Shown here: positions 28,592 through 37,600 of the stretch, in pieces | Position numbering within the stretch: the stretch's first letter is position 1 | Layout: each line of letters begins with the position of its first letter | Source: an uncultured Rhodospirillaceae bacterium | Lineage (GTDB): Bacteria; Pseudomonadota; Alphaproteobacteria; Rhodospirillales; Magnetospirillaceae | DNA length: 64,000 nucleotides | NCBI GenBank assembly: GCA_937887565.1 | Contig: CALABS010000043.1 | Span: forward strand, 1-64,000 | Reading direction: 5' to 3' | Position numbers and translations under genes: made by a program | The notes under the pieces: model-generated | Told to the model about the DNA's origin: nothing | What the model saw: the letters and a program-made list of their open reading frames with translations, nothing else | The model's database searches: none

Positions 28592-29022
28592 TGAAGCCGA
28601 TCCTGCTGGTCGAAGACAACCCGGACGACGAACTGTTGACCCTGCGCGCGCTGAAAAAGAACCACATCCACAACCCGGTCGTGGTCGCCCGCGACGGCCC
28701 CGAGGCCCTTGACGTGCTGTTCGGCGCCGACCGTTCCGGCGGCATCGTGCCTGCCATGGTGCTGCTGGACCTCAAGCTGCCCAAGCTGAGCGGCATCGAG
28801 GTGCTGCGCGAGATCCGCCGCAGCGCCGACACCCGGATGACGCCGGTGGTGATCCTGACCTCGTCGCGCGAGGAGCAGGATCTCATGGCCGGCTACGAGC
28901 TGGGAGCCAACAGTTATATCCGCAAGCCGGTGGATTTCGCCCAGTTCTCCGAGGCGGTGCGGCAGCTGGGGCTCTATTGGCTGGTCCTCAACGAGCCGCC
29001 GCCGGAATCCCGGCCGACATGA
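28591..29022 (+). CDS. Single-domain response regulator (Rcp1-like)
   Basis: A 143-residue receiver only: acidic pocket VEDNPDDE, phosphoacceptor Asp60 in MVLLDLKLPKLSGIE, Thr/Ser switch LTSSREEQD and Lys in YIRKPVDFAQF. There is no output domain, so it passes phosphate or interacts with another protein. The start is within TGATG shared with the upstream kinase and its stop overlaps the next gene by four bases. It is a natural go-between for the two flanking kinases. Confidence 0.92.
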   Translation: MKPILLVEDNPDDELLTLRALKKNHIHNPVVVARDGPEALDVLFGADRSGGIVPAMVLLDLKLPKLSGIEVLREIRRSADTRMTPVVILTSSREEQDLMAGYELGANSYIRKPVDFAQFSEAVRQLGLYWLVLNEPPPESRPT

Positions 29023-30209
29023 GCGGGCTGAGGGTCCTCATCGTCGACGACAGCGAGGACGATGCCTTGCTGATCGCCCGCCGCCTCCGCAAGGAGGGCC
29101 ATCCGGCCGAGGTCGTCCGCGTGGAAACCCGCGAGGGCATGGAAGCGGTGATCGGCAGGCCGTGGGACGTCATCATTTCCGACGTCAACATGCCGCGCTT
29201 CTCGGTGGAGGGAGCGCTCGCCGTGCGCCAGCGGATGGCGGCGCAGGTTCCGTTCATCGTGGTGTCGGGGGCGGTCGGCGAGGAGGCGGCGGTGTCCTTC
29301 CTCAAACGGGGCGCCAGCGATTTCGTCCTCAAGGGCAAGCTGGCGCTGCTGGTGCCGGCCATCGAGCGCGCCATGCGCGACGCCGAGGCGGCGCGGGCGC
29401 GGCGGCGGGCCGAGGAGGACCTGCGCGCCGCCAAGGCCGATCTGGAACGCGCCCTGGCAGCCAAGACCCGCTTCCTGGCCGCCGCCAGCCACGATTTGCG
29501 CCAGCCGGTCCAGGCCCTCTATTGCTTCCACGAGGTGCTGAAGATCCAGCTCGACGGCCACCCGGCGCAGCGGGTGGCGGCGGATTTCGGGGCCTCGCTC
29601 GACGGCCTGCGCAGCCTGCTCGACAGCCTGCTCGACGTCTCGCGGATCGATTCCGGCCTGGTCAAGCCCGACGTGCGGCCGGTGCGTCTGCACCCTGTCC
29701 TGGCGCGGGTCTGTTCGCAACTGGCCATCGTCGCCTGCCAGAAGGGCCTGTGCCTGAGATGCGTTCCCACCCGCGCGGTGGTGATGACCGACGAGCTGCT
29801 GCTGGAGCGCATCCTCCGCAATCTGGTCGAGAACGCCGTCAAATACAGCGAGCGGGGGAAGATCGTGGTGGGGTGCCGGCGCGACGGGACGGCCGTCCGG
29901 CTGACCGTCTTCGATACCGGCATCGGCATCCCGGGCGAGCTGCGGGCGCAGATCTTCGAGGAATTCTTCCAGGTCGCCAATTCCGAACGCGACCGGCGGA
30001 AGGGGATCGGGCTGGGCCTGTCCATCGTGCAGCGTCTGTGCGAGATGCTTGGCCATCCCATCGCCGTGCGCTCGGTTCTCGGCAAGGGATCGGCCTTCGC
30101 GGTGTCGCTGCCGCTGGTTGGCTGGGCGGCCGCCAACGAGGACACCGCCGGGGTGTCGTCCTGTGTCAGGCAGCGGGACGCCAGGGGAACGCGGGCCGCC
30201 GAGGCCTGA
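29019..30209 (+). CDS. Histidine kinase with N-terminal receiver domain
   Basis: A 396-residue protein. The receiver is residues 1-120 (VDDSEDDALL; Asp55 in IISDVNMPR; Lys in VLKGKLALL). After a coiled segment come a HisKA domain with FLAAASHDLRQPVQAL (His158) and an HATPase (N-box NLVENAVKYSERG, G-boxes DTGIGIP and GIGLGLSIVQRLCE). The order receiver-kinase is the reverse of common hybrids, so phosphorylation of the receiver probably sets kinase activity. The ATG at 29019 overlaps the previous stop. Last gene of a three-gene relay. Confidence 0.9.
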   Translation: MSGLRVLIVDDSEDDALLIARRLRKEGHPAEVVRVETREGMEAVIGRPWDVIISDVNMPRFSVEGALAVRQRMAAQVPFIVVSGAVGEEAAVSFLKRGASDFVLKGKLALLVPAIERAMRDAEAARARRRAEEDLRAAKADLERALAAKTRFLAAASHDLRQPVQALYCFHEVLKIQLDGHPAQRVAADFGASLDGLRSLLDSLLDVSRIDSGLVKPDVRPVRLHPVLARVCSQLAIVACQKGLCLRCVPTRAVVMTDELLLERILRNLVENAVKYSERGKIVVGCRRDGTAVRLTVFDTGIGIPGELRAQIFEEFFQVANSERDRRKGIGLGLSIVQRLCEMLGHPIAVRSVLGKGSAFAVSLPLVGWAAANEDTAGVSSCVRQRDARGTRAAEA

Positions 30210-30316
30210 CCCGGCGGGAGCCTCGTCGTGCCGGAAAAATAGGCATTGCCGCCCCGGCGTGCCCACGGACCGTGCACAACTGCGGTCTGGGCGACGGCCG
30301 GCCGCCGGTTGGCGGC

Positions 30317-30332
30317 TGGCACGGCGCATGCA
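30317..30332 (+). promoter_or_regulatory. Candidate sigma-54 (RpoN) promoter of the guanidine operon
   Basis: TGGCACGGCGCATGCA matches the -24/-12 consensus TGGCACG-N4-TTGCA at all fixed bases but one, with the required 10 bases between GG and GC. Transcription would begin near 30342-30345, just before the riboswitch. No recognisable enhancer site was identified. Nitrogen control (NtrC) is inferred from the promoter class and the operon's product, ammonia. Confidence 0.7.
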
Positions 30333-30347
30333 AATCTCCCCACCATA

Positions 30348-30450
30348 ATGCATCTAGGGTTCCGGCCGTCCGGCGCAGGTCCGAGAGATGCACTCCCGTC
30401 CGGCCCGAGGCCGGGCGGAGCCACGGCGGGATAAAAGCCCGGGAGATCCG
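30348..30450 (+). ncRNA. Guanidine-I riboswitch (ykkC class)
   Basis: The conserved elements of the class occur in order and at normal spacing: CTAGGGTTCCG (30354-30364), GGTCCGAGAG (30378-30387), a variable GC-rich stem, then ACGGCGGGATAAAAGCCCGGGAGA (30423-30446). This class turns gene expression on when guanidinium binds. It leads a full guanidine-degradation operon, as known for the class. Downstream, CCCCC at 30494-30498 can pair with the GGGGG (30543-30547) of the first gene's ribosome site, so control may be at translation; no U-rich terminator is visible. Confidence 0.93.
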
Positions 30451-30553
30451 TACCGCGAGAAGACTTCGGATTCTCAAAGGGAAGGTCTCCGTGCCCCCGC
30501 TTCCGACGACTCCCCGCGGTTCTTACTTGGTGTGACAACCCAGGGGGTTTTCC

Positions 30554-31624
30554 ATGCATCGTTCCCTGAAGCGCGTTCTCGGTTTCGCGGTCGGCCTGGC
30601 CGGCGTGGCGGCCATGACCCTGTCGCCGGCCATGGCGGCGGAAAAAAAGGACTTCAAGGTCGCGTGGTCCATCTATGCCGGCTGGATGCCGTGGGGCTAC
30701 GCCGCCGATTCGGGCCTGATGAAGAAGTGGGCCGACAAATACGGCATCTCGGTGGAGATCGTGCAGATCAACGACTATGTCGAATCCATCAACCAGTACA
30801 CCGCCGGCGCCTTCGACGGCTGCGTCATGACCAACATGGACGCGCTGACCATCCCGGCCGCCGGCGGCGTCGACAGCACCGCGCTGATCGTCGGCGACTT
30901 CTCCAACGGCAATGACGGCATCGTGCTCAAGACGGGAAAGACGGTGGCCGACCTCAAGGGCCAGAAGGTCAACCTGGTCGAGCTGTCGGTGTCGCACTAC
31001 CTGCTGGCCCGGGCGCTGGACAGCGTCGGCCTGGCCGAGAAGGACCTCTCGGTGGTCAACACCTCGGATGCCGACATCGTGTCGGTGTTCAGCTCGTCGG
31101 TCGATTCCACCGCCGTGGTGACCTGGAACCCGCAACTGGCCGAGGTGGCCGGCGTCAAGGGCGCCACCAAGGTGTTCGACAGCTCGAAGATTCCCGGCGA
31201 GATCATCGACCTGATGGTGGTCAACACCGGCACGCTCAAGGACAACCCCAAGCTGGGCAAGGCACTGACCGGCGTGTGGTACGAGATCATGGACCTGATG
31301 GCCAAGGGTGACGCCAAGGTGCTGGAGCACATGGCCAAGGCCGCCGGCACCGATCTCGCCGGCTACAGGGCCCAGCTGGCCAGCACCATGATGTTCTACA
31401 AGCCCACCGGCGCGGTGGTGTTCACCACCTCGGCGCAGCTGCCCAGGACCATGGACCGGGTGCGCTCGTTCTCGTTCGACCACGGCCTGCTGGGCGAGGG
31501 CGCCAAGACCAAGGACGCCGTGGGCATGGCGTTCCCGGGCGGCAAGACCCTGGGCGATCCGAACAACATCAAGCTGCGGTTCGACGCCGAATACATGGCG
31601 ATGGCGTCCGAAGGGAAGCTGTAG
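30554..31624 (+). CDS. Guanidine-associated ABC transporter substrate-binding protein
   Basis: A 356-residue periplasmic protein of the NitT/TauT-like binding family with a Sec signal (GFAVGLAGVAAMTLSPAMA, cleavage before AEKKDF). Motifs include VAWSIYAGWMPWGYAADSGLMKKW, NDYVESINQYTAGAFDGCVMTNMDAL and GDFSNGNDGIVL. This subtype accompanies urea-carboxylase-type operons; behind a guanidine riboswitch the substrate is most likely guanidine. Ribosome site AGGGGG sits 6 bases before the ATG and could be masked by the leader. First gene of the operon. Confidence 0.88.
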   Translation: MHRSLKRVLGFAVGLAGVAAMTLSPAMAAEKKDFKVAWSIYAGWMPWGYAADSGLMKKWADKYGISVEIVQINDYVESINQYTAGAFDGCVMTNMDALTIPAAGGVDSTALIVGDFSNGNDGIVLKTGKTVADLKGQKVNLVELSVSHYLLARALDSVGLAEKDLSVVNTSDADIVSVFSSSVDSTAVVTWNPQLAEVAGVKGATKVFDSSKIPGEIIDLMVVNTGTLKDNPKLGKALTGVWYEIMDLMAKGDAKVLEHMAKAAGTDLAGYRAQLASTMMFYKPTGAVVFTTSAQLPRTMDRVRSFSFDHGLLGEGAKTKDAVGMAFPGGKTLGDPNNIKLRFDAEYMAMASEGKL

Positions 31625-31627
31625 GCC

Positions 31628-32449
31628 ATGGGCCGCCGGATCATCAACCGGCATCCGGGTCGCGGAAGCGCGTTGTTCTGGGGCGCGCTTCCCTTCCTGG
31701 TCCTGGTCGTCCTCTACGTGACCTTCTCGGCGCTGAGATTGGCCGAGAACCCCAACGACAAGCTGCTGCCGGCCTTCGCCTCCATCGCCGACGCCATCGG
31801 GCGCATGGCGCTGGAACCGGACAAGCGCTCGGGCGACGTCCTGCTGTGGGCCGACACCGCCGCCAGCCTGTCGCGGCTTGGCCTGGGCCTGGCGGGCGCG
31901 ACCCTGCTGGGGCTGACGGGCGGCATCGCCATCGGCCTGGTTCCCTATGCCCGCGCCGGCCTGGCGCCGGTGGTCGCCGTGCTGTCCATGATCCCGCCCA
32001 TGGCGGTGCTGCCGATCCTGTTCATCGTCTTCGGCCTCGACGAACTGTCCAAGGTGGTGCTGATCGTCATCGGCGTGGCGCCGTTCCTGATCCGCGACCT
32101 GGCGCTCAAGGTGGCCGAGATTCCCTCGGAACTGGTCATCAAGGCCCAGACCCTGGGCGCCAGCACCTGGCAGATCGTCACCCGCGTCGTTCTCCCCCAG
32201 GTGGTGCCCAAGCTGGCGGACGCGGTGCGCCTGTCGCTGGGGCCGGCCTGGCTGTTCCTGATCTCGGCCGAGGCCATCGCCGCCCAGGACGGCCTGGGCT
32301 ACCGCATCTTCCTGGTGCGCCGCTACCTGGCCATGGACGTCATCCTGCCCTACGTGGCGTGGATCACGGTCCTCGCCTTCCTGATGGATTGGGCGTTGCG
32401 GCGGTTCAACCGCTCGGTCTTTCCCTGGCTGGCGCGGGGGGCGTCATGA
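31628..32449 (+). CDS. Guanidine-associated ABC transporter permease
   Basis: A 273-residue BPD-type inner-membrane permease of the SsuC/TauC class with about six helices (ALPFLVLVVLYVTFSAL; VVAVLSMIPPMAVLPILFIVFG) and the cytoplasmic coupling segment AQTLGASTWQIVTRVVLPQVVPKLADAVR that contacts the ATPase. It lies 3 bases after the binding protein and overlaps the ATPase start (ATGA). Substrate inferred from the operon. Confidence 0.9.
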   Translation: MGRRIINRHPGRGSALFWGALPFLVLVVLYVTFSALRLAENPNDKLLPAFASIADAIGRMALEPDKRSGDVLLWADTAASLSRLGLGLAGATLLGLTGGIAIGLVPYARAGLAPVVAVLSMIPPMAVLPILFIVFGLDELSKVVLIVIGVAPFLIRDLALKVAEIPSELVIKAQTLGASTWQIVTRVVLPQVVPKLADAVRLSLGPAWLFLISAEAIAAQDGLGYRIFLVRRYLAMDVILPYVAWITVLAFLMDWALRRFNRSVFPWLARGAS

Positions 32450-33228
32450 GCCGCGTCACCGTGCACGAGCTGTGGAAGGAATACGGCGACCAGGTGGTGC
32501 TGGAGCGGGTCAACCTGGACATCCCGTCCGGCGAGTTCTGCGCCATGGTCGGGCCGTCGGGCTGCGGCAAGACCACCTTCCTGCGCCTGCTGCTGGCCAT
32601 GGAGCGCCCCACCCGCGGCCGCATCCTGGTGGACGGCCGGCCGCTGCCGCCCGAGCCCGGCCCCGACCGGGGCGTGGTCTTCCAGCGCTATTCCGCCTAT
32701 CCGCATCTGACGGTGCTGGGCAACGTGGTGCTGGGGCTGGAGTTCCAGCGGGCGCCGCTGCTGGCGCGGTTGTTCGGGGCCGCCCGCCGCCGCGCCGAGG
32801 ACGAGGCCATGGCGGTGGTCGATGCGGTCGGGCTGTCGCATGCCCGCGACAAGTATCCGGCCGAGTTGTCGGGCGGCATGCAGCAGCGGCTGTCCATCGC
32901 CCAGGCGCTGGTGCGCAAGCCCAAGGTGCTGATGATGGACGAGCCCTTCGGGGCGCTGGACCCCGGCACAAAAGCCCAGATGTACGAGCTGGTCCAGGGG
33001 CTGTGGCGCGACGAGCGGATGACCGTGTTCATGGTCACCCACGACCTCAAGGAGGGCTTCACGCTGGGCACCCGGGTGCTGGCCTTCGACAAGACCCGTC
33101 ACGATCCCGACGAGCCCGGGGCCTATGGCGCCACCGTCACCTTCAATCTTCCCTTGGACGAGAAGGCCGAGCGGGCCGAGATCGTCGCCAGGCTGCCCGC
33201 CCTGGCCGCGTCGGACGCCGACGAATAG
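32446..33228 (+). CDS. Guanidine-associated ABC transporter ATPase
   Basis: A 260-residue ABC ATPase of the SsuB/TauB group: Walker A GPSGCGKTT, Q-loop VFQRYSAYPHLTV, signature LSGGMQQRLSIAQ, Walker B VLMMDEPFGALDP, H-loop VTHDLKEGF. It carries an insert after the Q-loop (FQRAPLLARLFGAARRR) and a C-terminal extension ending PALAASDADE, both usual in this urea-carboxylase-linked subtype. It completes the three-part importer. Confidence 0.92.
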   Translation: MSRVTVHELWKEYGDQVVLERVNLDIPSGEFCAMVGPSGCGKTTFLRLLLAMERPTRGRILVDGRPLPPEPGPDRGVVFQRYSAYPHLTVLGNVVLGLEFQRAPLLARLFGAARRRAEDEAMAVVDAVGLSHARDKYPAELSGGMQQRLSIAQALVRKPKVLMMDEPFGALDPGTKAQMYELVQGLWRDERMTVFMVTHDLKEGFTLGTRVLAFDKTRHDPDEPGAYGATVTFNLPLDEKAERAEIVARLPALAASDADE

Positions 33229-33232
33229 GGGC

Positions 33233-33260
33233 GCCCGGCGGGGACGACCCCGCACCGGGC
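33233..33260 (+). terminator. Intercistronic hairpin between transporter and enzyme genes
   Basis: Nested arms GCCCGG (33233-33238) + GGGG pair with CCCC + CCGGGC (33255-33260) around an ACGA loop, followed by TTTCG. Only three T residues follow, so it may partly terminate or protect the transporter message rather than end the operon. Confidence 0.4.
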
Positions 33261-33304
33261 TTTCGTATCCGCCGGGACGACCCGGACGAACGGAGACGCG
33301 ACGC

Positions 33305-34021
33305 ATGAGCGAACTGCTTTACGAGGATCGCCTGGACGGCGGCAAGCATTGGTCCTTCACCCTGCGGCGGGGCACCGCGCTGCGGCTGGTGGACCTGGAG
33401 GGCGGCGCCAATGTCGGCATGCTGTTCCACAACCCCGCCAATCCGCTGGAGCGCTACAACGCCCCCGACACGCTGAAGTGCCAGCACACCTTCAAGCTGA
33501 CCCGCGGCAACTGCCTGTATTCCGACATGGGCCGCATCTTCTGCTCGATCACCGAGGACGGCGTCGGCTGGCACGACACCGTGTGCGGCAACACCACCAA
33601 GGCCATCGTCGCCGAGCGCTGGGGGGTGAAGACCTACCAGGCCTGCCGCAACGACTGGTACCTCAACGGCCATGACAGCTTCCTGGTCGAGGCCGGCAAA
33701 TACGGCCTGGGCCGCCGCGACCTGGCCATGAACGTCAACTGGTTCAGCAAGGTGGCGGTGGCCGAGGATGGCGCCATGGTCTTCGACCCGGCCAACTCGC
33801 CGGCCGGGGCGTCGGTGACGCTCAGGTTCGAGATGGACACCCTGGTGCTGCTGCACACCTGCCCGCACCCGCTCGACCCCGCCCCCGAATATCCGAGAAG
33901 GCCGATCGCCTACCAGATCCTGCGCGCCGACCCCGTCGCCGAGGACGATTTCTGCCTGAACTTCCGGCCCGAGAACCGCCGGGGGTTCGAGAACAACCGT
34001 CTTTACCATCTCTTCGGCTGA
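33305..34021 (+). CDS. Carboxyguanidine deiminase-type subunit (urea carboxylase-associated protein, long form)
   Basis: A 238-residue DUF1989-family protein, one of the paired proteins that always accompany guanidine-type urea carboxylases and were shown to form carboxyguanidine deiminase (CgdAB), turning carboxyguanidine to allophanate and ammonia. Seen: GTALRLVDLEGGANVGMLFHN, KLTRGNCLYSDMGRIFCSI, the metal-like HDTVCGNTT, TYQACRNDWYLNGH and LLHTCPHPLDP with Cys/His residues. It shares about the same fold and motif order as the next gene. I cannot say which is CgdA and which CgdB, so no symbol is given. It follows the hairpin with its own ribosome site. Confidence 0.87.
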   Translation: MSELLYEDRLDGGKHWSFTLRRGTALRLVDLEGGANVGMLFHNPANPLERYNAPDTLKCQHTFKLTRGNCLYSDMGRIFCSITEDGVGWHDTVCGNTTKAIVAERWGVKTYQACRNDWYLNGHDSFLVEAGKYGLGRRDLAMNVNWFSKVAVAEDGAMVFDPANSPAGASVTLRFEMDTLVLLHTCPHPLDPAPEYPRRPIAYQILRADPVAEDDFCLNFRPENRRGFENNRLYHLFG

Positions 34022-34032
34022 GGGAGCGCGCC

Positions 34033-34659
34033 ATGACCAAGGAAATCCTCCGCGCCACCGTTCCGGCCGGCGATTACTGGCTGCACGTGGTGAAGAAGGG
34101 CCAGACGTTCCGCATCGTCGATGTCGACGGCAATCAGGCCGCCGACACCCTGTTCTACAACGCCGACGATCCGTTCGAGCGCTATTCCGCCGCCGACACC
34201 ATCCGCGCCCAGGGCAACGTCTATCTGGGCGTCGGCTCGCGACTGCTCAGCCAGGACGGCAACCTGATGTTGACCATCACCGCCGACACCGTGGGCCGCC
34301 ACGACACCCTGGGCGGCGCCTGCGCCACCGAATCCAACACGGTGCGCTACGCGCTGGGCAAGAAGACCATGCATGCCTGCCGGGATTCCTATGTCCTGGC
34401 CCTGGCCGAGCACGACCGCTGGGGGCTGACCAAGCGCGACATCGGCCACAACATCAACTTCTTCATGAACGTCCCCGTCACCTCCGACGGCGGCCTGTCC
34501 TTCGCCGACGGCGTGTCGGGGCCGGGCAAGTATGTGGAGATGGTGGCGGCCATGAACGTGCTGGTGCTGATCTCCAACTGCCCGCAGCTCAACAACCCCT
34601 GCAACGCCTACAACCCCACGCCCATCGAGGTGGTGATCTCGGAAGCGGAGGGCGCGTGA
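34033..34659 (+). CDS. Carboxyguanidine deiminase-type subunit (urea carboxylase-associated protein, short form)
   Basis: A 208-residue DUF1989 paralog of the preceding protein, together forming the predicted heteromeric carboxyguanidine deiminase. Motifs are GQTFRIVDVDGNQAADTLFYN, GRHDTLGGACATESNT, KTMHACRDSYVLAL, RDIGHNINFFMNVPV and LISNCPQLNNPCNAYNPTP; the last is typical of the family C-terminus and has Cys residues suited to metal binding. It starts 11 bases after its partner and its stop overlaps the carboxylase start by one base. Confidence 0.88.
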   Translation: MTKEILRATVPAGDYWLHVVKKGQTFRIVDVDGNQAADTLFYNADDPFERYSAADTIRAQGNVYLGVGSRLLSQDGNLMLTITADTVGRHDTLGGACATESNTVRYALGKKTMHACRDSYVLALAEHDRWGLTKRDIGHNINFFMNVPVTSDGGLSFADGVSGPGKYVEMVAAMNVLVLISNCPQLNNPCNAYNPTPIEVVISEAEGA

Positions 34660-37600
34660 TGTTCACCAAGGTCCTGATCGCCAACCGGGGCGCCATCGCC
34701 TGCCGGATCATCCGCACGCTCAGGCGCATGGGCGTCGCCAGCGTCGCCGTCTATTCCGAGGCCGACCGCCACTCCCTGCACGTGGCCCAGGCCGACGAGG
34801 CGGTGTGCATCGGTCCTGCGCCCGCCGCCCAAAGCTACCTGGACGGCGACACCATCCTGCGGGCGGCCCGCCAGGCCGGAGCCCAGGCCATTCATCCCGG
34901 CTACGGCTTCCTGTCCGAGAATCCCGCCTTCGCCGAGGCCTGCGCGGCGGCCGGCATCGTCTTCATTGGCCCGCGCCCGGCCGACATGCGCGCTTTCGCG
35001 CTGAAGCACACCGCCCGCGATCTGGCCGAGAAGGCCGGGGTGCCGCTGGCGCCCGGCTCGGGCCTCCTGGACGACGCCGCCCATGCGCGGCGCGAGGCGG
35101 CGCGCATGGGCTATCCGGTGATGCTGAAAAGCACCGCCGGCGGCGGCGGCATCGGCCTGCAACTGTGCCGTTCGGAGGAGGATTTGGGGCCGCTGTTCGA
35201 GCGGGTCCGGCGCCTGGCCGGCAACAACTTCAAGGATGCCGGCCTGTTCCTGGAGAAATACATCGAGCGCGGCCGCCATATCGAGGTGCAGATCTTCGGC
35301 GACGGCGCGGGCAGGGTGGTGGCCCTGGGCGAGCGCGACTGCTCGGCCCAGCGGCGCAACCAGAAGGTGGTCGAGGAAACCCCGGCCCCCGGCATTTCCG
35401 CCGAGTTGCGCCACCAGCTCTGCGCCACCGCCGTGCGGCTGGGCGAGGCGGTGGGCTACGCCAATGCCGGCACCGTCGAGTTCCTCTACGACACCGACAC
35501 CGGCGCCTTCCATTTCCTGGAGGTGAACACCCGCCTGCAGGTGGAGCACGGGGTCACCGAGGAGGTCACCGGCGTCGACCTGGTCGAATGGATGCTGCGC
35601 CAGGCCGCCGGCGAGGTGCTGCCGCTGGCCGACCATGCCGAGCGGGCGCGCGGCGCCGCGATCCAGGTGCGGCTTTACGCCGAGGACCCGGGCCGCGATT
35701 TCCGGCCGTGCTCGGGCCTGCTGACCCATGTGGACTGGCCCGAGGGGGCGCGGATCGAGACCTGGGTCGAGGCCGGCACCGAGGTGTCGCCCTTCTACGA
35801 TCCCATGATCGCCAAGCTGATCGTCACCGGCGCCGACCGCGCCGAGGCGCTGGGCCGGCTGCGGGACGCCCTGGCCGCCACCCGGCTGGCCGGCATCGAG
35901 ACCAATCTCGGATACTTGCGCGAACTGGCGGCCAGCCCGGTCTTCGCGGCCGGCGGGGTCACCACCCGCACGCTGGAGACCTTCGCCTATGCTCCCCACA
36001 GCATCGAGGTGCTGCAGCCGGGCACCCAGACCACCGTCCAGGACTATCCCGGGCGGCTGGGCTATTGGGACGTGGGCGTGCCGCCGTCGGGACCCATGGA
36101 CCATCTGTCGTTCCGCCTCGCCAACCGGGCGGTCGGCAATCCGGTGGGCGCGGCGGGGCTGGAAATTACGATGTCGGGGCCCGGCCTGCGGTTCAACCTG
36201 GACACGGTGATCTGCCTGACCGGTGCCCCGATGCCGGCCACCCTCGACGGCACGCAAGTGCCCTTCGGAGAGCCGGTGGCGGTGGAGGCCGGTCAGACCC
36301 TGGCGGTGGGGACCGCCTCCGACGCCGGATGCCGCGCCTATCTGGCGGTGCGCGGCGGCGTCGACGTGCCCGACTATCTCGGCTCCCGCTCCACCTTCAC
36401 CCTGGGCAAGTTCGGCGGCCACGGCGGCCGGGCGCTGCTGTCGGGCGACATCCTGCATGTGGGCCGGCCCGTCGAGGGCGTGGCGCCGCGAGCGGTCCCG
36501 CTGCCGGAGATCGGCCGCGCCTGGGAGATTGGGGTGCTCTACGGCCCCCACGGCGCCCCCGACTTCTTCACCGACGACGACATCGCCGCCTTCTTCGCCG
36601 CCCGCTGGGAGGTGCACTACAACTCCAACCGCACCGGCATCCGCCTGATCGGCCCCAAGCCGAAATGGGCCCGCGCCGACGGCGGCGAGGCGGGCTTGCA
36701 TCCCAGCAACATCCACGACAACGCCTATGCCGTCGGGGCGGTGGACTTCACCGGCGACATGCCGGTGATCCTGGGGCCCGACGGCCCCAGTCTCGGCGGC
36801 TTCGTCTGTCCGGTGACCATCGTCCAGGCCGAGCTGTGGAAGATGGGGCAACTGCGCCCCGGCGACACGGTGCGATTCATCCCGCTGGCCCCCGACCAGG
36901 CCGAGGCCATGGAGCGCCAGCAGGAGGAAAGCCTGACGGCGCCGGTGCCGGTGGCCGCCCCCCTCGGCTCGCCCATCCTGGGGGATATCCCCGCCGCCGG
37001 CGACCGGCCGCGCGTGGTCTACCGCCGAGCCGGCGACAAGTATCTGCTGGTGGAATACGGGCCGCTGGTCCTGGACCTGGAACTGCGGTTCAGGGTCCAC
37101 GCCCTGATGGCCTGGCTGAAGGATCACGGCCCGGTCGGAATCGTCGATCTGACGCCGGGCATCCGCTCGCTGCAGGTCCATTACGACAGCCGCGTCCTCG
37201 CCACCCACGAGTTGGTGGCGGTGCTGCGCCAGGCCGAGGCCGAGCTTCCCGACAACGATGCCATCGAGGTGCCGTCGCGCATCGTCCACCTGCCGCTGTC
37301 CTGGGATGACGAGGCCACCCGGCTCGCCATCCGCAAATACATGCAGTCGGTGCGCGCCGACGCTCCCTGGTGCCCCAGCAACATCGAGTTCATCCGTCGC
37401 ATCAACGGCCTGGACGATATCGCCGACGTCAAGCGCGTCGTCTTCGAGGCCAGCTATCTGGTCCTCGGCCTGGGCGACGTCTATCTGGGGGCGCCGGTGG
37501 CGACGCCGGTGGACCCGCGCCACCGGCTGGTCACCACCAAGTACAACCCCGCCCGCACCTGGACCCCCGAGAACGCGGTCGGCATCGGCGGCGCCTATAT

